A DNA stretch of 58,329 nucleotides from Thioalkalivibrio sp. ALE31 (GCF_000377405.1 NZ_KB905029.1:1-58329), one strand, 5' to 3'; counted from the stretch's first letter, positions 25,677 to 36,357 are shown. Made by a program: numbers and translations. Notes: a model not told the origin generated them from the sequence alone.

Positions 25677-26714
25677 ATGACATCCCGGAACCGACGGCGA
25701 GCCCCCGGGCTCGCCGTTCTTGTATTCGGCCTGGTGCTTGGGGCATTCGCCCTGGGCGGTTGCGCCACCGCGCCGCAGAGCGCGAGCCTGGCGAGCGAGC
25801 GCCCGGCCGACCTGCCGACACGCGTGGAACTGACGGACACGCCCTTCTTCCCGCAGGAGCAATACCAGTGCGGCCCCGCCGCCCTGGCCACGGCCCTGAA
25901 CGCCCGCGGCATCGACGCCGCGCTGGACGACCTGATCGAGGAAGTCTACCTCCCCGGCCGCGAGGGCAGTCTCCAGGCCGAGATGCGCGCGGCGGTGCGG
26001 GCCCGCGACCAGGTCGCCTACCGCATCGAGCCGCAACTGGAGACCGTCCTGCGCGAAGTGGCCGCCGGCAACCCGGTGGTGGTGTTCCAGAACCTCGGCG
26101 TGGCCCTGATCCCGGAATGGCACTTCGCAGTGGTGATCGGCTATGACCTGGAGGATCGCGAGATCTTCCTGCGCAGCGGCCCCATCCAGCGCCATGTGAA
26201 CTCGTTTGCCCGCTTCGAGCGGACCTGGGCCCGCGGGGAACGCTGGGCCTTCCTGGTGATGGCACCGGACACCCTGCCGGCAACGGCCACGCCCCTGCGC
26301 TGGCTGCGAGCGGTCAACGAGCTGGAGCAGACCGGACGCCTCGCGGCGGCCGCCACTGGCTATGAAACGGCGATGGAGCGCTGGCCCGACGAGGCCATCC
26401 CCTATGTGGGCCGGGCCAACGTGGCGTTTGCCCAGGGCGACCTGACCACGGCCGAGGACGCCCTGCGGAACCTCGTGGAGCGTGATCCGGCGCGTCACGA
26501 AGGGTGGAACAACCTGGCGCATGTACTGATCGCCCGCGAGTGCGGTGAGCAGGCACGCGAGGCGGCGAGCTGCGCGGCCGGTCTGGCGGGGCCGGGCAGC
26601 TACGCTCGCACCCTCGGCGCGGCGGCGGATGCGCCGGACACGGGGGCCGAATGCCGCGCCCTGCCGCCTTGTGCCACGACGATGGACTCCGCGGCTTTAC
26701 CGGAGCGCGATTAG
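25677..26714 (+). CDS. PA2778-family lipoprotein cysteine peptidase with TPR tail
   Basis: The 345-residue protein begins with a lipoprotein signal (lipobox LGGC near residue 28). A C39-like papain-fold domain follows: PQEQYQCGPAALATAL contains the catalytic Cys, and EWHFAVVIGYD the His. Residues 210-310 form tetratricopeptide-like helical repeats (ELEQTGRLAAAATGYETAM, EAIPYVGRANVAFAQGD). This architecture is the PA2778 family. C39 domains usually cleave double-glycine leaders, but the substrate here is unknown. It is co-transcribed with the PA2779-type gene. Confidence 0.85.
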   Translation: MTSRNRRRAPGLAVLVFGLVLGAFALGGCATAPQSASLASERPADLPTRVELTDTPFFPQEQYQCGPAALATALNARGIDAALDDLIEEVYLPGREGSLQAEMRAAVRARDQVAYRIEPQLETVLREVAAGNPVVVFQNLGVALIPEWHFAVVIGYDLEDREIFLRSGPIQRHVNSFARFERTWARGERWAFLVMAPDTLPATATPLRWLRAVNELEQTGRLAAAATGYETAMERWPDEAIPYVGRANVAFAQGDLTTAEDALRNLVERDPARHEGWNNLAHVLIARECGEQAREAASCAAGLAGPGSYARTLGAAADAPDTGAECRALPPCATTMDSAALPERD

Positions 26715-26774
26715 GCGGGTGCACGCTTGCGCGGCGCGCGCCGGTCCTCTCCGGCCGGGGCGTGTGCGGCGCGC

Positions 26775-27868
<1,094 letters not shown>

Positions 27869-27876
27869 GCAACCTC

Positions 27877-29589
27877 GTGGACTGGCATCGACCCCTCCAG
27901 CGCGGCGCCGTCCTTGTCACCCTAGCACTGGCCGCCCCGCTGGCCTGGGCCGGGCCCGGGCAGCATGCGGTGGCCACTGCCCACCCCGCGGCCACCGAGG
28001 CCGGCGAGGCCGTGCTGCGCGACGGCGGCAATGCCTTCGACGCCGCCGTGGCCATCACCGCCGCGCTGGGCGTGGCCGAACCCTATGGCTCCGGCCTCGG
28101 GGGCGGCGGGTTCTTCCTGCTGTACGAGGCCGACTCGAACCGCAGCGTGATGGTCGACGCTCGCGAGACCGCCCCGGCCGCGGCGCATCGCGACATGTAT
28201 CTGGATGCGGAAGGCGAGGTGGTCGACGGACTGTCGCTGGACGGCGTGCTGGCGGCGGGCATCCCCGGCATGCCGGCCGGCCTCGATCACCTCGCGCGGA
28301 ACTACGGGCGTCTGTCCCTGGCGGACAGCCTGGCCCCGGCGATCCGTCTGGCCGAGGATGGCGTGCCCGTCAGCGGTCGCTATCGGCAGATGGCGGGGTT
28401 CCGCCACCAGGCCCTGCGCGACGGGGCAGACGCGCGCGACATCTACCTGGACGACGGCCAGCTGCCGGACGAAGGGGCGCCCCTGCGCCAGCCGGATCTG
28501 GCCGCGACCCTGCGGCGCCTGGCGGACGCCGGCCGCGACGGGTTCTATACCGGCGAACTGGCCGAGCTGCTGGTCGCGGGGGTGCGCGAGGCGGGCGGGA
28601 TCTGGACGCTGGACGACCTCGCCGGTTACGCGGTGGTCGAGCGCGACCCGATCCGACTCGACTACCACGGGGCCGAGATCACCACGGCATCCCCGCCATC
28701 CTCCGGGGGGGTGGCACTGGGGCAGATCCTGAACATCCTTTCATTCTATGACCTCGAGGCACTGGCGCCGGACATGCGCGCCCATCTGACCATCGAGGCC
28801 ATGCGCCGCGCGTACCGCGACCGGGCCGAGTATCTGGGCGATCCGGATCATGTCGAGATGCCGCTGGAGCGGTTGTTGTCGCGCGACTACGCCGCCGGAC
28901 TGCGCGCCACGATCCATCCGGACACGGCCACCCCCAGCCGCTACCTGCCGCTGTCGGTGGATCCGCAGGCCGACCACCCGGAGGCCGCCGCCACCGAGAG
29001 CCGCCAGACGACGCATTTCTCCGTGATCGATGCCGAGGGCAACCGCGTCGCGGCTACCCTGACCCTCAACTACCCCTTCGGCGCCGGCTATGTGGTGCCC
29101 GGCACCGGTGTGCTCCTGAACAACGAGATGGACGACTTCTCGGCGAAACCGGGCGAGCCCAACGCCTACGGCCTGGTCGGCTTCGAGGCCAACGCCATCG
29201 CCCCGCAGCGCCGGCCGCTGTCGAGCATGAGCCCGACCTTCGTCGACACCGGCGAGCGGGTGGCGATCCTGGGGACGCCCGGGGGCAGCCGTATCATCAC
29301 CATGGTGCTGCACGGCATCCTCGGGGTGCTCGAGGGACAGTCCATCGAGGATGTGGTGGCGGCTCCGCGCTATCACCACCAGTACCTGCCGGACCGGGTC
29401 GAGCACGAGACCGGCGCCTTTGATGCCGAGTTGCGCGGCCAGCTGGTCGCGCGCGGGCACCAGCTGGTGCCTCAGGTCCGCCCGTTCGGCGACATGCACG
29501 CCATTCTGTGGGAGCCCGAGGCCGACCGTCTGGAGGCCGCCTCCGACCCGCGCGGCGAGGGCGAGGCGCGCGTCTTTCAGCTCCCGTAA
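27877..29589 (+). CDS. ggt: Gamma-glutamyltransferase (Ntn hydrolase)
   Basis: The 570-residue periplasmic enzyme cleaves glutathione and transfers the gamma-glutamyl group. It starts at GTG 27877, with a signal peptide ending at AWA/GPG near residue 26. The precursor cuts itself before Thr378 in RQTTHFSVID, the new catalytic residue. The substrate loop GGSRIITMVLHGIL and the flap LLNNEMDDFS are intact. Length matches the family. It follows the ferredoxin gene by 8 bases and is convergent with rpsT. Confidence 0.94.
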   Translation: MDWHRPLQRGAVLVTLALAAPLAWAGPGQHAVATAHPAATEAGEAVLRDGGNAFDAAVAITAALGVAEPYGSGLGGGGFFLLYEADSNRSVMVDARETAPAAAHRDMYLDAEGEVVDGLSLDGVLAAGIPGMPAGLDHLARNYGRLSLADSLAPAIRLAEDGVPVSGRYRQMAGFRHQALRDGADARDIYLDDGQLPDEGAPLRQPDLAATLRRLADAGRDGFYTGELAELLVAGVREAGGIWTLDDLAGYAVVERDPIRLDYHGAEITTASPPSSGGVALGQILNILSFYDLEALAPDMRAHLTIEAMRRAYRDRAEYLGDPDHVEMPLERLLSRDYAAGLRATIHPDTATPSRYLPLSVDPQADHPEAAATESRQTTHFSVIDAEGNRVAATLTLNYPFGAGYVVPGTGVLLNNEMDDFSAKPGEPNAYGLVGFEANAIAPQRRPLSSMSPTFVDTGERVAILGTPGGSRIITMVLHGILGVLEGQSIEDVVAAPRYHHQYLPDRVEHETGAFDAELRGQLVARGHQLVPQVRPFGDMHAILWEPEADRLEAASDPRGEGEARVFQLP

Positions 29590-29634
29590 CCCTCATTGTG
29601 GAAGGAACGCGGCAGTCGCGGGTACCCCGAGAGC

Positions 29635-29665
29635 TCGCCACGTCGCTGTGCGACTCGCGATGACG
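29635..29665 (-). repeat. 31-nt dispersed repeat, copy A
   Basis: Read on the minus strand this matches copy B at 30941-30971 at 27 of 31 positions, with shared ends cgtcatcgcgag and agcgacgtggcga. Similar sequences occur between genes in many bacteria. It lies in the intergenic region between the convergent ggt and rpsT genes. Its role is unknown. Confidence 0.6.
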
Positions 29666-29716
29666 GGGGATAGCGGCGACGAATACGTTCAGGGGCGCGC
29701 CGAATGCCACCCACGC

Positions 29717-29747
29717 AAAAAGCCGCGCCCGTTTGCGGGGCGCGGCT
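29717..29747 (-). terminator. Rho-independent terminator of rpsT
   Basis: A perfect 10-bp stem (29721-29730 with 29738-29747, 7-base loop) is followed on the minus strand by five U residues, about 50 bases after the rpsT stop. Confidence 0.88.
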
Positions 29748-29799
29748 TCGCGATTCAGCTATCCGCGGCCGGCGCGAGGCCGGCCAGATGCCCGGGGGC

Positions 29800-30069
29800 T
29801 TAGCCCTGGGCCAGGTCGCGGATGCGGGCGTTCAGACGGCTCTTGTGACGGGCCGCCTTGTTCTTGTGGATCAGGCCCTTGCTCACGGTCTTGTCGATCA
29901 CCGGCACGGCCGACTTGTAGGCCTCGGCGGCAGCCTGGGCATCGCCCTTGTGCAGCGGCTTCAGCACGGCCTTCATGGCCGTACGGAAACGGGAGCGCAG
30001 CGCCATGTTGTGGGCGCGGTTCTTGACCGCCTGACGGGCCCGCTTACGGGCAGAAGCAATATTCGCCAA
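29800..30069 (-). CDS. rpsT: 30S ribosomal protein S20
   Basis: S20 binds 16S rRNA in the body of the small subunit. The 89-residue basic, helical protein begins (M)[12 protein letters not shown] and has the usual KNRAHN and [15 protein letters not shown] segments. The start codon is TTG at 30069, preceded by GAGGGAAG; no ATG or GTG fits the conserved N-terminus. Escherichia coli rpsT also starts at TTG, which helps S20 limit its own translation, so the same control is likely here. It has its own terminator. Confidence 0.96.
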   Translation of the reverse strand: MANIASARKRARQAVKNRAHNMALRSRFRTAMKAVLKPLHKGDAQAAAEAYKSAVPVIDKTVSKGLIHKNKAARHKSRLNARIRDLAQG

Positions 30070-30229
30070 AGTACTTCCCTCGCGTTGAATCGCTAGGTTC
30101 TGGAAAAGGCGGCAGAGCATACCGCCGGGCCGGCTGCGCGTCAACCGGGAGCGGGGCGTGGCGGGAATGACAGGGGGGTTCCGGGGCGTCTACTCTAGAA
30201 AGAAACAACACCATACAAAGGAGACCACG

Positions 30230-30760
30230 ATGAACCGCTTTCCCCGGACCCTTCAAACCACCTCGGCAACCGCCGCGGGCATGGCCCTCCTGCTGGCCAC
30301 CCTGCTGGTCGCGAGCCTGGCCTTCATGCCCCATGCCAAGGCCTTCGAGCCGGAGGCCAAGGTGGTCTATCACGCCGACTTCGCCGACCCGCGCCGCTTC
30401 TCCGCGATGCTGACCAGCATCAATAACATGATGACGCACTACCAGAACGAGTTCATCGACGCCGACGTGCGCATCGTGTTCGTGGCCCACGGCATCCGCT
30501 TCCTGACCGACGACAATCTCGCCGATACGCCGTTCGAGGCCGACGAGGAACTGAAGGAAGAGCGCGAGACCCTGCGCGGCCGCCTGATGAGCCTCGCAAG
30601 CACCCATGGCGTGAAGCTGGAACTGTGCGAGATCACCCGCTCGCAGATCGGCCTCGACGAGGATCTGATCTACGACCACGTGAATTTCGTCCCCTCGGGC
30701 GTGGTGCGCGTGGCCGAACTGCAGAACGAGGAAGGCTTCGCCTACATCAAGATCGAGTGA
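30230..30760 (+). CDS. Exported DsrE-like protein
   Basis: The 176-residue protein has a long signal peptide or anchor (about 1-38, hydrophobic core AAGMALLLATLLVASLAFM). A DsrE/DsrF-like alpha/beta domain follows: KVVYHADFADPRRFSAMLTSINNMM, then VRIVFVAHGIRFL, and a single cysteine in KLELCEITRSQIG. Cytoplasmic DsrE proteins carry sulfur on cysteine; the exported relatives are common in sulfur oxidisers and unassigned in function. AAAGGAGA fixes the ATG at 30230. A terminator follows, so it is probably a single-gene unit. Confidence 0.82.
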   Translation: MNRFPRTLQTTSATAAGMALLLATLLVASLAFMPHAKAFEPEAKVVYHADFADPRRFSAMLTSINNMMTHYQNEFIDADVRIVFVAHGIRFLTDDNLADTPFEADEELKEERETLRGRLMSLASTHGVKLELCEITRSQIGLDEDLIYDHVNFVPSGVVRVAELQNEEGFAYIKIE

Positions 30761-30784
30761 TCGCCGTTCGGCTTGATGCTCACA

Positions 30785-30809
30785 AGCCCCGCCTCGGCGG
30801 GGCTTTTTT
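30785..30809 (+). terminator. Rho-independent terminator of the DsrE-like gene
   Basis: A 9-bp stem (AGCCCCGCC with GGCGGGGCT) with a 2-base apex is followed by six T residues, about 25 bases after the stop codon. Confidence 0.9.
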
Positions 30810-31122
30810 GTGTCACCACGAAGCGCACGAAGATACGAAGGGGATCAAGGGCGTTTGCACCACAGAGGGCACGGAGAAACCCCGCGAAGGGGGGCAGGAT
30901 GTGACGAGCGCAGCGAATCGCATCGTGTCGCTATTGAGTACGTCATCGCGAGAAGCGAAGCGACGTGGCGATCGGGTTGGGATCCCCTCCAGTGTTACCC
31001 AAAGGATTGCCGCGCGACGCTCACAACGCCCGCCCTATCAATCCAGCCCATCTCTTCCTGTCTCCCCACCTTCCTGTAAATCGCCCTGGCCCTTCTCCGT
31101 GGTGAAATAAGCGGCATTCCGC
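30810..31122. other. Gene-free region made of dispersed repeat fragments
   Basis: This 313-base stretch between the DsrE-like gene and uvrD (convergent) has no credible gene. It holds repeat fragments: cacgaagcgcacgaag near 30817-30832, cacagagggcacggagaa near 30861-30878, and copy B of the 31-nt repeat at 30941-30971. A piece matching the complement of the second motif (ccttctccgtggtga, near 31090) closes the region. All three types recur in intergenic DNA of unrelated bacteria. Confidence 0.5.
30941..30971 (+). repeat. 31-nt dispersed repeat, copy B
   Basis: This copy is 27 of 31 identical to copy A at 29635-29665 and lies in opposite orientation. The two enclose rpsT and the DsrE-like gene. 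Confidence 0.6.
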
Positions 31123-33330
31123 CTAACCCAGAACCTCCAGTTTGGCGAAGCTGAGCACCAGCCACTTGGAGCCGGCGTGGGCGAAGTTCACCTGTACCCG
31201 CGCCGAGTTGCCGGAGCCCTCGAACTGGGTGACCAAGCCCTCGCCGAACTTCGCGTGATGCACACGGGCGCCGATGGCCAGGCCCGCCGCGGAGGCCTCG
31301 GCGGCCTGTGCATCCATGGACCCAAAGCCCGCCGTCTTCTGCCGGGCCGCCGCAAAGCGTCCGGCGCCGTAGGGCGAGGCCTGCGGGCGCAGCACCTCCA
31401 GCGCGTCCTCCGGGATCTCGTTGATGAAGCGCGAGGCGACGTTGTAGGACTCGCGCCCGTACAACCGACGGGTCTCGGCGTGGATCAGGTACAGCTCCTT
31501 CTCGGCGCGGGTCATACCGACGTAGGCCAGGCGGCGCTCCTCCTCCAGCCGGCCCGGCTCCTCCAACGAGCGCGCGTTGGGGAACAGGCCCTCCTCCATG
31601 CCGGTCAGGAACACCAGCGGGAACTCCAGGCCCTTGGCAGAGTGCAGGGTCATCATCTGCACCGCGTCCTCGTGCGGGTCGGCCGCGCCCTCGCCGGCCT
31701 CCAGCGCCGCGTGGGCGAGGAATTCGGTCAGCGGATTGCCCTCGCCTTCCTCGCTCTCGGCGGTGGATTCCATGTCAAAGGCGCGCGCCGCCCCCACCAG
31801 TTCGTCCAGGTTCTCCAGGCGCGCCTCGCCGCGCTCGCCCTTTTCCTTCTTGTAGTGCTCGCGCAGCTGGGCGCGCTCGATCGCCTGCTCCACCTGGTCC
31901 GCCAGCGGCTGGCGCGGGAGCTCCTGCTGCAGATCGCGGACCAGCTGCACGAACCCGGCGACCGCGTTGCGCGCGCGCCCGGGCAGGGCGTCGGCATCCA
32001 CCGCGTGGGCCGCCGCCTGAAGCAGGCTGGTGTCCGCCGCCTGGGCCGCCTGGCGCAGGCCCTCCAGGGTCTTTTCGCCGATCCCGCGCGGCGGCTGGTT
32101 GACCACGCGCAGGAACGCGGCGTCGTCATCGCCGTTGCCGGCCAGGCGCAGGTAGGCCAGGGCGTCGCGGATCTCCTGGCGCTCGAAGAAGCGCAGACCG
32201 CCGTAGACGCGGTAGGGCATGCGCCGGCCGATGAAGGTCTCTTCCAGCACGCGCGACTGGGCGTTGGAGCGGTAGAGCACGGCGCACTCGCGGTACAGCC
32301 CGCCCTCGTCCACATGGCGGGCGATGGTCTCGGCGATAAAGCGCGCCTCTTCCTGCTCGTTCAGCGCGGTGTACAGGCGCACCGGCGCGCCCTCCTTGTC
32401 CTCGGTCCACAGCTCCTTGCCGAGGCGGCCGGCGTTGTGGCGGATCAAGGCGTTGGCCGCGTTCAGGATGTTGGCGCTGGAACGGTAGTTCTGCTCCAGG
32501 CGCACGACCTGGGTGCCCGGGTAGTCCTGCTGGAAGTGCTGGATGTTCTCGATCTTCGCGCCGCGCCAGCCATAGATGGACTGGTCGTCGTCGCCGACCG
32601 CGAACACGGGGCTGTCGCCGGCCAGCAGGCGCAGCCAGGCGTACTGGATATCGTTGGTGTCCTGGAACTCGTCGACCAGCACATGGCGAAAGCGCGTGCG
32701 GTAGTGCTCCAGCAGCGCCTTGTTGTCGCGCAGCAGCTCCAGCGAGCGCAGCATCAGCTCGGCGAAGTCCACCACGCCGGCGCGCTCGCAGGCCTGCTGG
32801 TAGGTGGTGTAGACGCGCACCCACTGGCGCGCGACGGGGTCGCCGGTATCCGGCAGGTGTTCCGGGCGCGAGCCCTCGTCCTTGCGCGCGTTGATGTACC
32901 ACTGCGCCTGCTTCGGCGGCCAGCGCGCCTCGTCCAGTTCCAGGCCGCGCAGCACGCGCTTGACCATGCGCAGCTGATCGTCGGAGTCGAGGATCTGGAA
33001 GCCCTGCGGCAGTTTCGCCTCCTGCCAGTGCTGGCGCAGCAGCCGGTGCGCCAGGCCGTGGAAGGTGCCGACCCACAGCCCCGTGGCCGGGTGGCCCAGC
33101 AGCGCCTCGATGCGCCCGCGCATCTCGGCCGCCGCCTTGTTGGTGAAGGTGACCGCCAGCAGGCTGTGCGGGGCCACGCCCTCCACGCCGATCAGCCAGG
33201 CGATGCGGTGCACCAGCACGCGGGTCTTGCCGGAGCCGGCGCCGGCCAGTACCAACAGCGGCTGCGGCGGGGCGGCCACGGCCTCGCGCTGGGCCGGGTT
33301 CAGGGAATCAAGCAGGGGGGAGACATCCAT
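31123..33330 (-). CDS. uvrD: DNA helicase II (UvrD)
   Basis: UvrD is a 3'-5' superfamily 1A helicase for nucleotide excision and mismatch repair. The 735-residue protein has Walker A LAGAGSGKT near 28-36, VDEFQDTN (motif II), GDDDQSIYGWRGA (motif III), and LMTLHSAKGLEF-like (here MMTLHSAKGLEFP) and RRLAYVGMTRA motifs. The end GARVHHAKFGEGLV plus ARVQVNFAHAGSKWLVL is the RNA-polymerase-binding tail specific to UvrD over Rep and PcrA. The start MDVSPLLDSLNPAQ at 33330 fits the family; longer frames upstream do not. Confidence 0.96.
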   Translation of the reverse strand: MDVSPLLDSLNPAQREAVAAPPQPLLVLAGAGSGKTRVLVHRIAWLIGVEGVAPHSLLAVTFTNKAAAEMRGRIEALLGHPATGLWVGTFHGLAHRLLRQHWQEAKLPQGFQILDSDDQLRMVKRVLRGLELDEARWPPKQAQWYINARKDEGSRPEHLPDTGDPVARQWVRVYTTYQQACERAGVVDFAELMLRSLELLRDNKALLEHYRTRFRHVLVDEFQDTNDIQYAWLRLLAGDSPVFAVGDDDQSIYGWRGAKIENIQHFQQDYPGTQVVRLEQNYRSSANILNAANALIRHNAGRLGKELWTEDKEGAPVRLYTALNEQEEARFIAETIARHVDEGGLYRECAVLYRSNAQSRVLEETFIGRRMPYRVYGGLRFFERQEIRDALAYLRLAGNGDDDAAFLRVVNQPPRGIGEKTLEGLRQAAQAADTSLLQAAAHAVDADALPGRARNAVAGFVQLVRDLQQELPRQPLADQVEQAIERAQLREHYKKEKGERGEARLENLDELVGAARAFDMESTAESEEGEGNPLTEFLAHAALEAGEGAADPHEDAVQMMTLHSAKGLEFPLVFLTGMEEGLFPNARSLEEPGRLEEERRLAYVGMTRAEKELYLIHAETRRLYGRESYNVASRFINEIPEDALEVLRPQASPYGAGRFAAARQKTAGFGSMDAQAAEASAAGLAIGARVHHAKFGEGLVTQFEGSGNSARVQVNFAHAGSKWLVLSFAKLEVLG

Positions 33331-33511
33331 GCGCGAATGGTAGGGAAACCCGGCCGGAATCGCACGTTCCACATGCGGGCCGTGTGCCTTCGGCCGGGCA
33401 AACGCGCTACTCTCGAAGTCAGCCCGCGTCGAAGCGCCAGGGTGCCTGCAAGGAACCTCGCACGCCGACGGAGTCACAAGGGTAGTCGCATCAGGAATGG
33501 GAAGACCGCGA

Positions 33512-36322
33512 ATGAACGAGATGCCATCCCGGCACCGGCTGGACAGCCCCGTCTCCGGCCAGGAACTGCACCCCGACAATCTGGCCTTTGCCGAGGGTCT
33601 GCTGGAGCGCTACCGCGAGGACCCCGATTCGGTCCCGCCCGCCTGGGCCGACTATTTTCGCTCGCTGGAAGGTGTGTCGCGGCCGGAACGCCGCCGGCGT
33701 TCGACCGACCGTCCGGACCTGGCGCACGAACAACTGCAGATCCGGGTGCTGCAGTTCATCAACGCCTACCGCTATCTCGGGCACTTCGGCGCCCGCCTCG
33801 ACCCGCTGGAACGCGAGTCCCCCGAGCCGCCGCGCGAGCTGAGCCGCGAGCATCACGGGCTGGACCAGGTCGGCCCGGACATCACCTTCGATCCGGGTTC
33901 CCTGTTTATCGAGGGGCGCGTCTCGCTCGATACCATCGAGCGGGTCCTGAAGGAGACCTACTGCGCCAGTATCGGCGCGGAATACATGCACCTGATGGCC
34001 ACCGACGAGAAGCGCTGGCTGCAGGAACGCCTGGAGTCCGCGCATGGCCGGTTCGGCTTCGACGACGAGACGCGCCTGGCCATCCTCGAGCGTCTCACCG
34101 CGGCCGAGGGCCTGGAGCGCTACCTGCACCGGCGCTATGTCGGACAGAAGCGTTTCTCGCTGGAGGGCGCGGAGAGCCTGATCCCGCTGCTGAATGCCCT
34201 GGTCCAGCGTGGCGGCGCGCGCGGGCTGCACGAACTCGTGGTCGGCATGGCCCATCGCGGGCGCCTGAACGTGCTGGTCAACCTGTTCGGCAAGTCGCCG
34301 GAGGAACTGGCCAACGAATTCGAGGGCCGGCCGCGTGACGATCGCGGTACCGGGGACGTGAAGTACCACATGGGATTCTCGTCGGATCTGGATACGCCGG
34401 GCGGGCCGGTTCACCTGGCGCTCGCCTTCAATCCGTCGCATCTGGAGATCGTCACCCCGGTAGTCGAGGGCTCAGTGCGCGCGCGCCAGGTCCGCGTTGG
34501 CGATCGCAAGGGCAACCGCGTGATGCCGGTGGTGATCCATGGCGATGCCGCGTTCGCCGGGCAGGGCGTGGTCATGGAGACCTTGAACATGTCCCAGACC
34601 CGGGGGTTCTCCACCAAGGGCACCGTGCACGTGGTGGTGAACAACCAGATCGGGTTCACGACATCGACCCTGAAAGACGCACGTTCGACCCATTACGCGA
34701 CCGATGTGGCCAAGATGGTGAATGCACCCATCCTGCACGTGAACGGCGACGACCCCGAGGCCGTGGTGTTTGTCACCCAGATCGCGCTGGACTACCGCAT
34801 GCGCTTCGGCAAGGACGTGGTGATCGACCTGGTCTGCTATCGCCGCCAGGGGCACAACGAAGCCGACGAACCGGCCGCCACTCAGCCGCGCATGTACCAC
34901 CGCATCCGCGAGCTGCCGACCACCCGCGAGCGCTACGCCACGCGCCTGATCCGCGACGGCCTGACCACCGAAGAGGCCCAGGATCAGGCCCTGGAGGACT
35001 ACCGCGGCCGGCTGGATGCCGGACAGCCGGTGGCACTGTCGCTGCTGCGCGAGCGCAATGGCCATACCGGGTCTTCGACCAACTGGGGCCCCTACGTGAA
35101 CCAGACCTGGGACCAGGACGTGGAGACCGGTGCGCCCGCCGAGCGTCTGGCGCGCACCCTGGAGCAGCTGTCCACGCCGCCGGAGGGCTTTCGCCCGAAC
35201 GACCGCGTGCAGAAGATCCTGGAGGCCCGCGTCGCCATGGCGCGGGGCGAACAGCCGCTCGACTGGGGCGCGGCCGAGACTCTGGCCTATGGGGCGCTGA
35301 TCCAGGATGGCTACCGCATCCGTCTGTCCGGACAGGACTCCAGCCGGGGCACCTTCTTCCACCGCCATGCGGTGCTGCACGACCAGGAGACCGGGAAGGC
35401 CATCGTGCCGCTGCGGCGTCTGGACCCGGACCATCCGCGCTTCCTGGTAATCGACTCGCTGCTCTCCGAGGAGGGCGTGCTGGCCTTCGAATATGGTTAC
35501 GCCACCGCCGCCCCGGAGGCCCTGGTGATCTGGGAGGCGCAGTTCGGCGACTTCGTGAACGGCGCCCAGGTGGTAATCGACCAGTTCATCTCCTCCGGGG
35601 AGCAGAAATGGGGCCGCCTGTCCGGTCTGACCCTGCTGCTGCCGCACGGCTACGAGGGGCAGGGTCCGGAACACTCCTCGGCGCGCCCGGAGCGCTTCCT
35701 GCAGCTCGCGGCACAGGAGAATATGCAGGTCTGCGTGCCGACCACGCCAGCGCAGATGTTCCACCTGCTGCGCCGCCAGATGCTGCGCCCCTACCGCAAG
35801 CCACTCGTCGTGATGACGCCCAAGAGCCTGCTGCGACACAAGGACGCAGTCTCCGACCTCGATGCCCTGGCCAGCGGCCAGTACCAGACGGTCATCGACG
35901 ACGCCGGCATCGACGACCCGAACCGGGTGAAGCGCGTCCTGCTCACCAGCGGCCGCATCTTCTACGACCTGGCCGCCCGCCAGGCCGAGGGCGAGCACGC
36001 GGACACGGCCATCCTGCGCCTGGAACAGTGCTACCCCTTCCCCGAGGCACGCCTGACCGAGCTGCTGGGCCGCTACCCGGAGGCGGACGAGTTCGTCTGG
36101 GTCCAGGACGAGCCGGAGAACCAGGGGTATCTGGAGTTCGTCGCGCCGCGCATCAACCCGCTGCTGGCGGTACGCGGCCAGACCCTGCACGCGGTGGCGC
36201 GGCCCCCGGCTGCGGCCCCTGCCGTCGGCTACCCCGAGGTGCACAAGGCCCAGCTGAAGGATCTGCTCGAACGTGCGTTCGGGCCCATCAGCTCGCGGGA
36301 CACGCCGCACCCGACGCCCTGA
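33512..36322 (+). CDS. sucA: 2-Oxoglutarate dehydrogenase E1 component
   Basis: SucA is the thiamine-diphosphate subunit of the complex that makes succinyl-CoA in the TCA cycle. The 936-residue protein has the E1 signatures RGLHELVVGMAHRGRLNVL, MSQTRGFSTKGTVHVVVNNQIGF and GHNEADEPAATQP, and a C-terminal transketolase-like domain to the end. Length is typical. ATG 33512 has GGGAAG seven bases upstream; an in-frame ATG at 33497 would add five residues. sucB starts 35 bases after its stop. E3 (lpd) is not in the window. Confidence 0.95.
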   Translation: MNEMPSRHRLDSPVSGQELHPDNLAFAEGLLERYREDPDSVPPAWADYFRSLEGVSRPERRRRSTDRPDLAHEQLQIRVLQFINAYRYLGHFGARLDPLERESPEPPRELSREHHGLDQVGPDITFDPGSLFIEGRVSLDTIERVLKETYCASIGAEYMHLMATDEKRWLQERLESAHGRFGFDDETRLAILERLTAAEGLERYLHRRYVGQKRFSLEGAESLIPLLNALVQRGGARGLHELVVGMAHRGRLNVLVNLFGKSPEELANEFEGRPRDDRGTGDVKYHMGFSSDLDTPGGPVHLALAFNPSHLEIVTPVVEGSVRARQVRVGDRKGNRVMPVVIHGDAAFAGQGVVMETLNMSQTRGFSTKGTVHVVVNNQIGFTTSTLKDARSTHYATDVAKMVNAPILHVNGDDPEAVVFVTQIALDYRMRFGKDVVIDLVCYRRQGHNEADEPAATQPRMYHRIRELPTTRERYATRLIRDGLTTEEAQDQALEDYRGRLDAGQPVALSLLRERNGHTGSSTNWGPYVNQTWDQDVETGAPAERLARTLEQLSTPPEGFRPNDRVQKILEARVAMARGEQPLDWGAAETLAYGALIQDGYRIRLSGQDSSRGTFFHRHAVLHDQETGKAIVPLRRLDPDHPRFLVIDSLLSEEGVLAFEYGYATAAPEALVIWEAQFGDFVNGAQVVIDQFISSGEQKWGRLSGLTLLLPHGYEGQGPEHSSARPERFLQLAAQENMQVCVPTTPAQMFHLLRRQMLRPYRKPLVVMTPKSLLRHKDAVSDLDALASGQYQTVIDDAGIDDPNRVKRVLLTSGRIFYDLAARQAEGEHADTAILRLEQCYPFPEARLTELLGRYPEADEFVWVQDEPENQGYLEFVAPRINPLLAVRGQTLHAVARPPAAAPAVGYPEVHKAQLKDLLERAFGPISSRDTPHPTP

Positions 36323-36357
36323 ATCTTCGAAACTGACGTACAGCACAAGGAAGCGAG

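Noticed and set aside
31177-34338. A 1053-codon open frame on the plus strand
   Set aside because: It is the shadow of uvrD and runs on past it into sucA; the residues are low-complexity and show no motifs.
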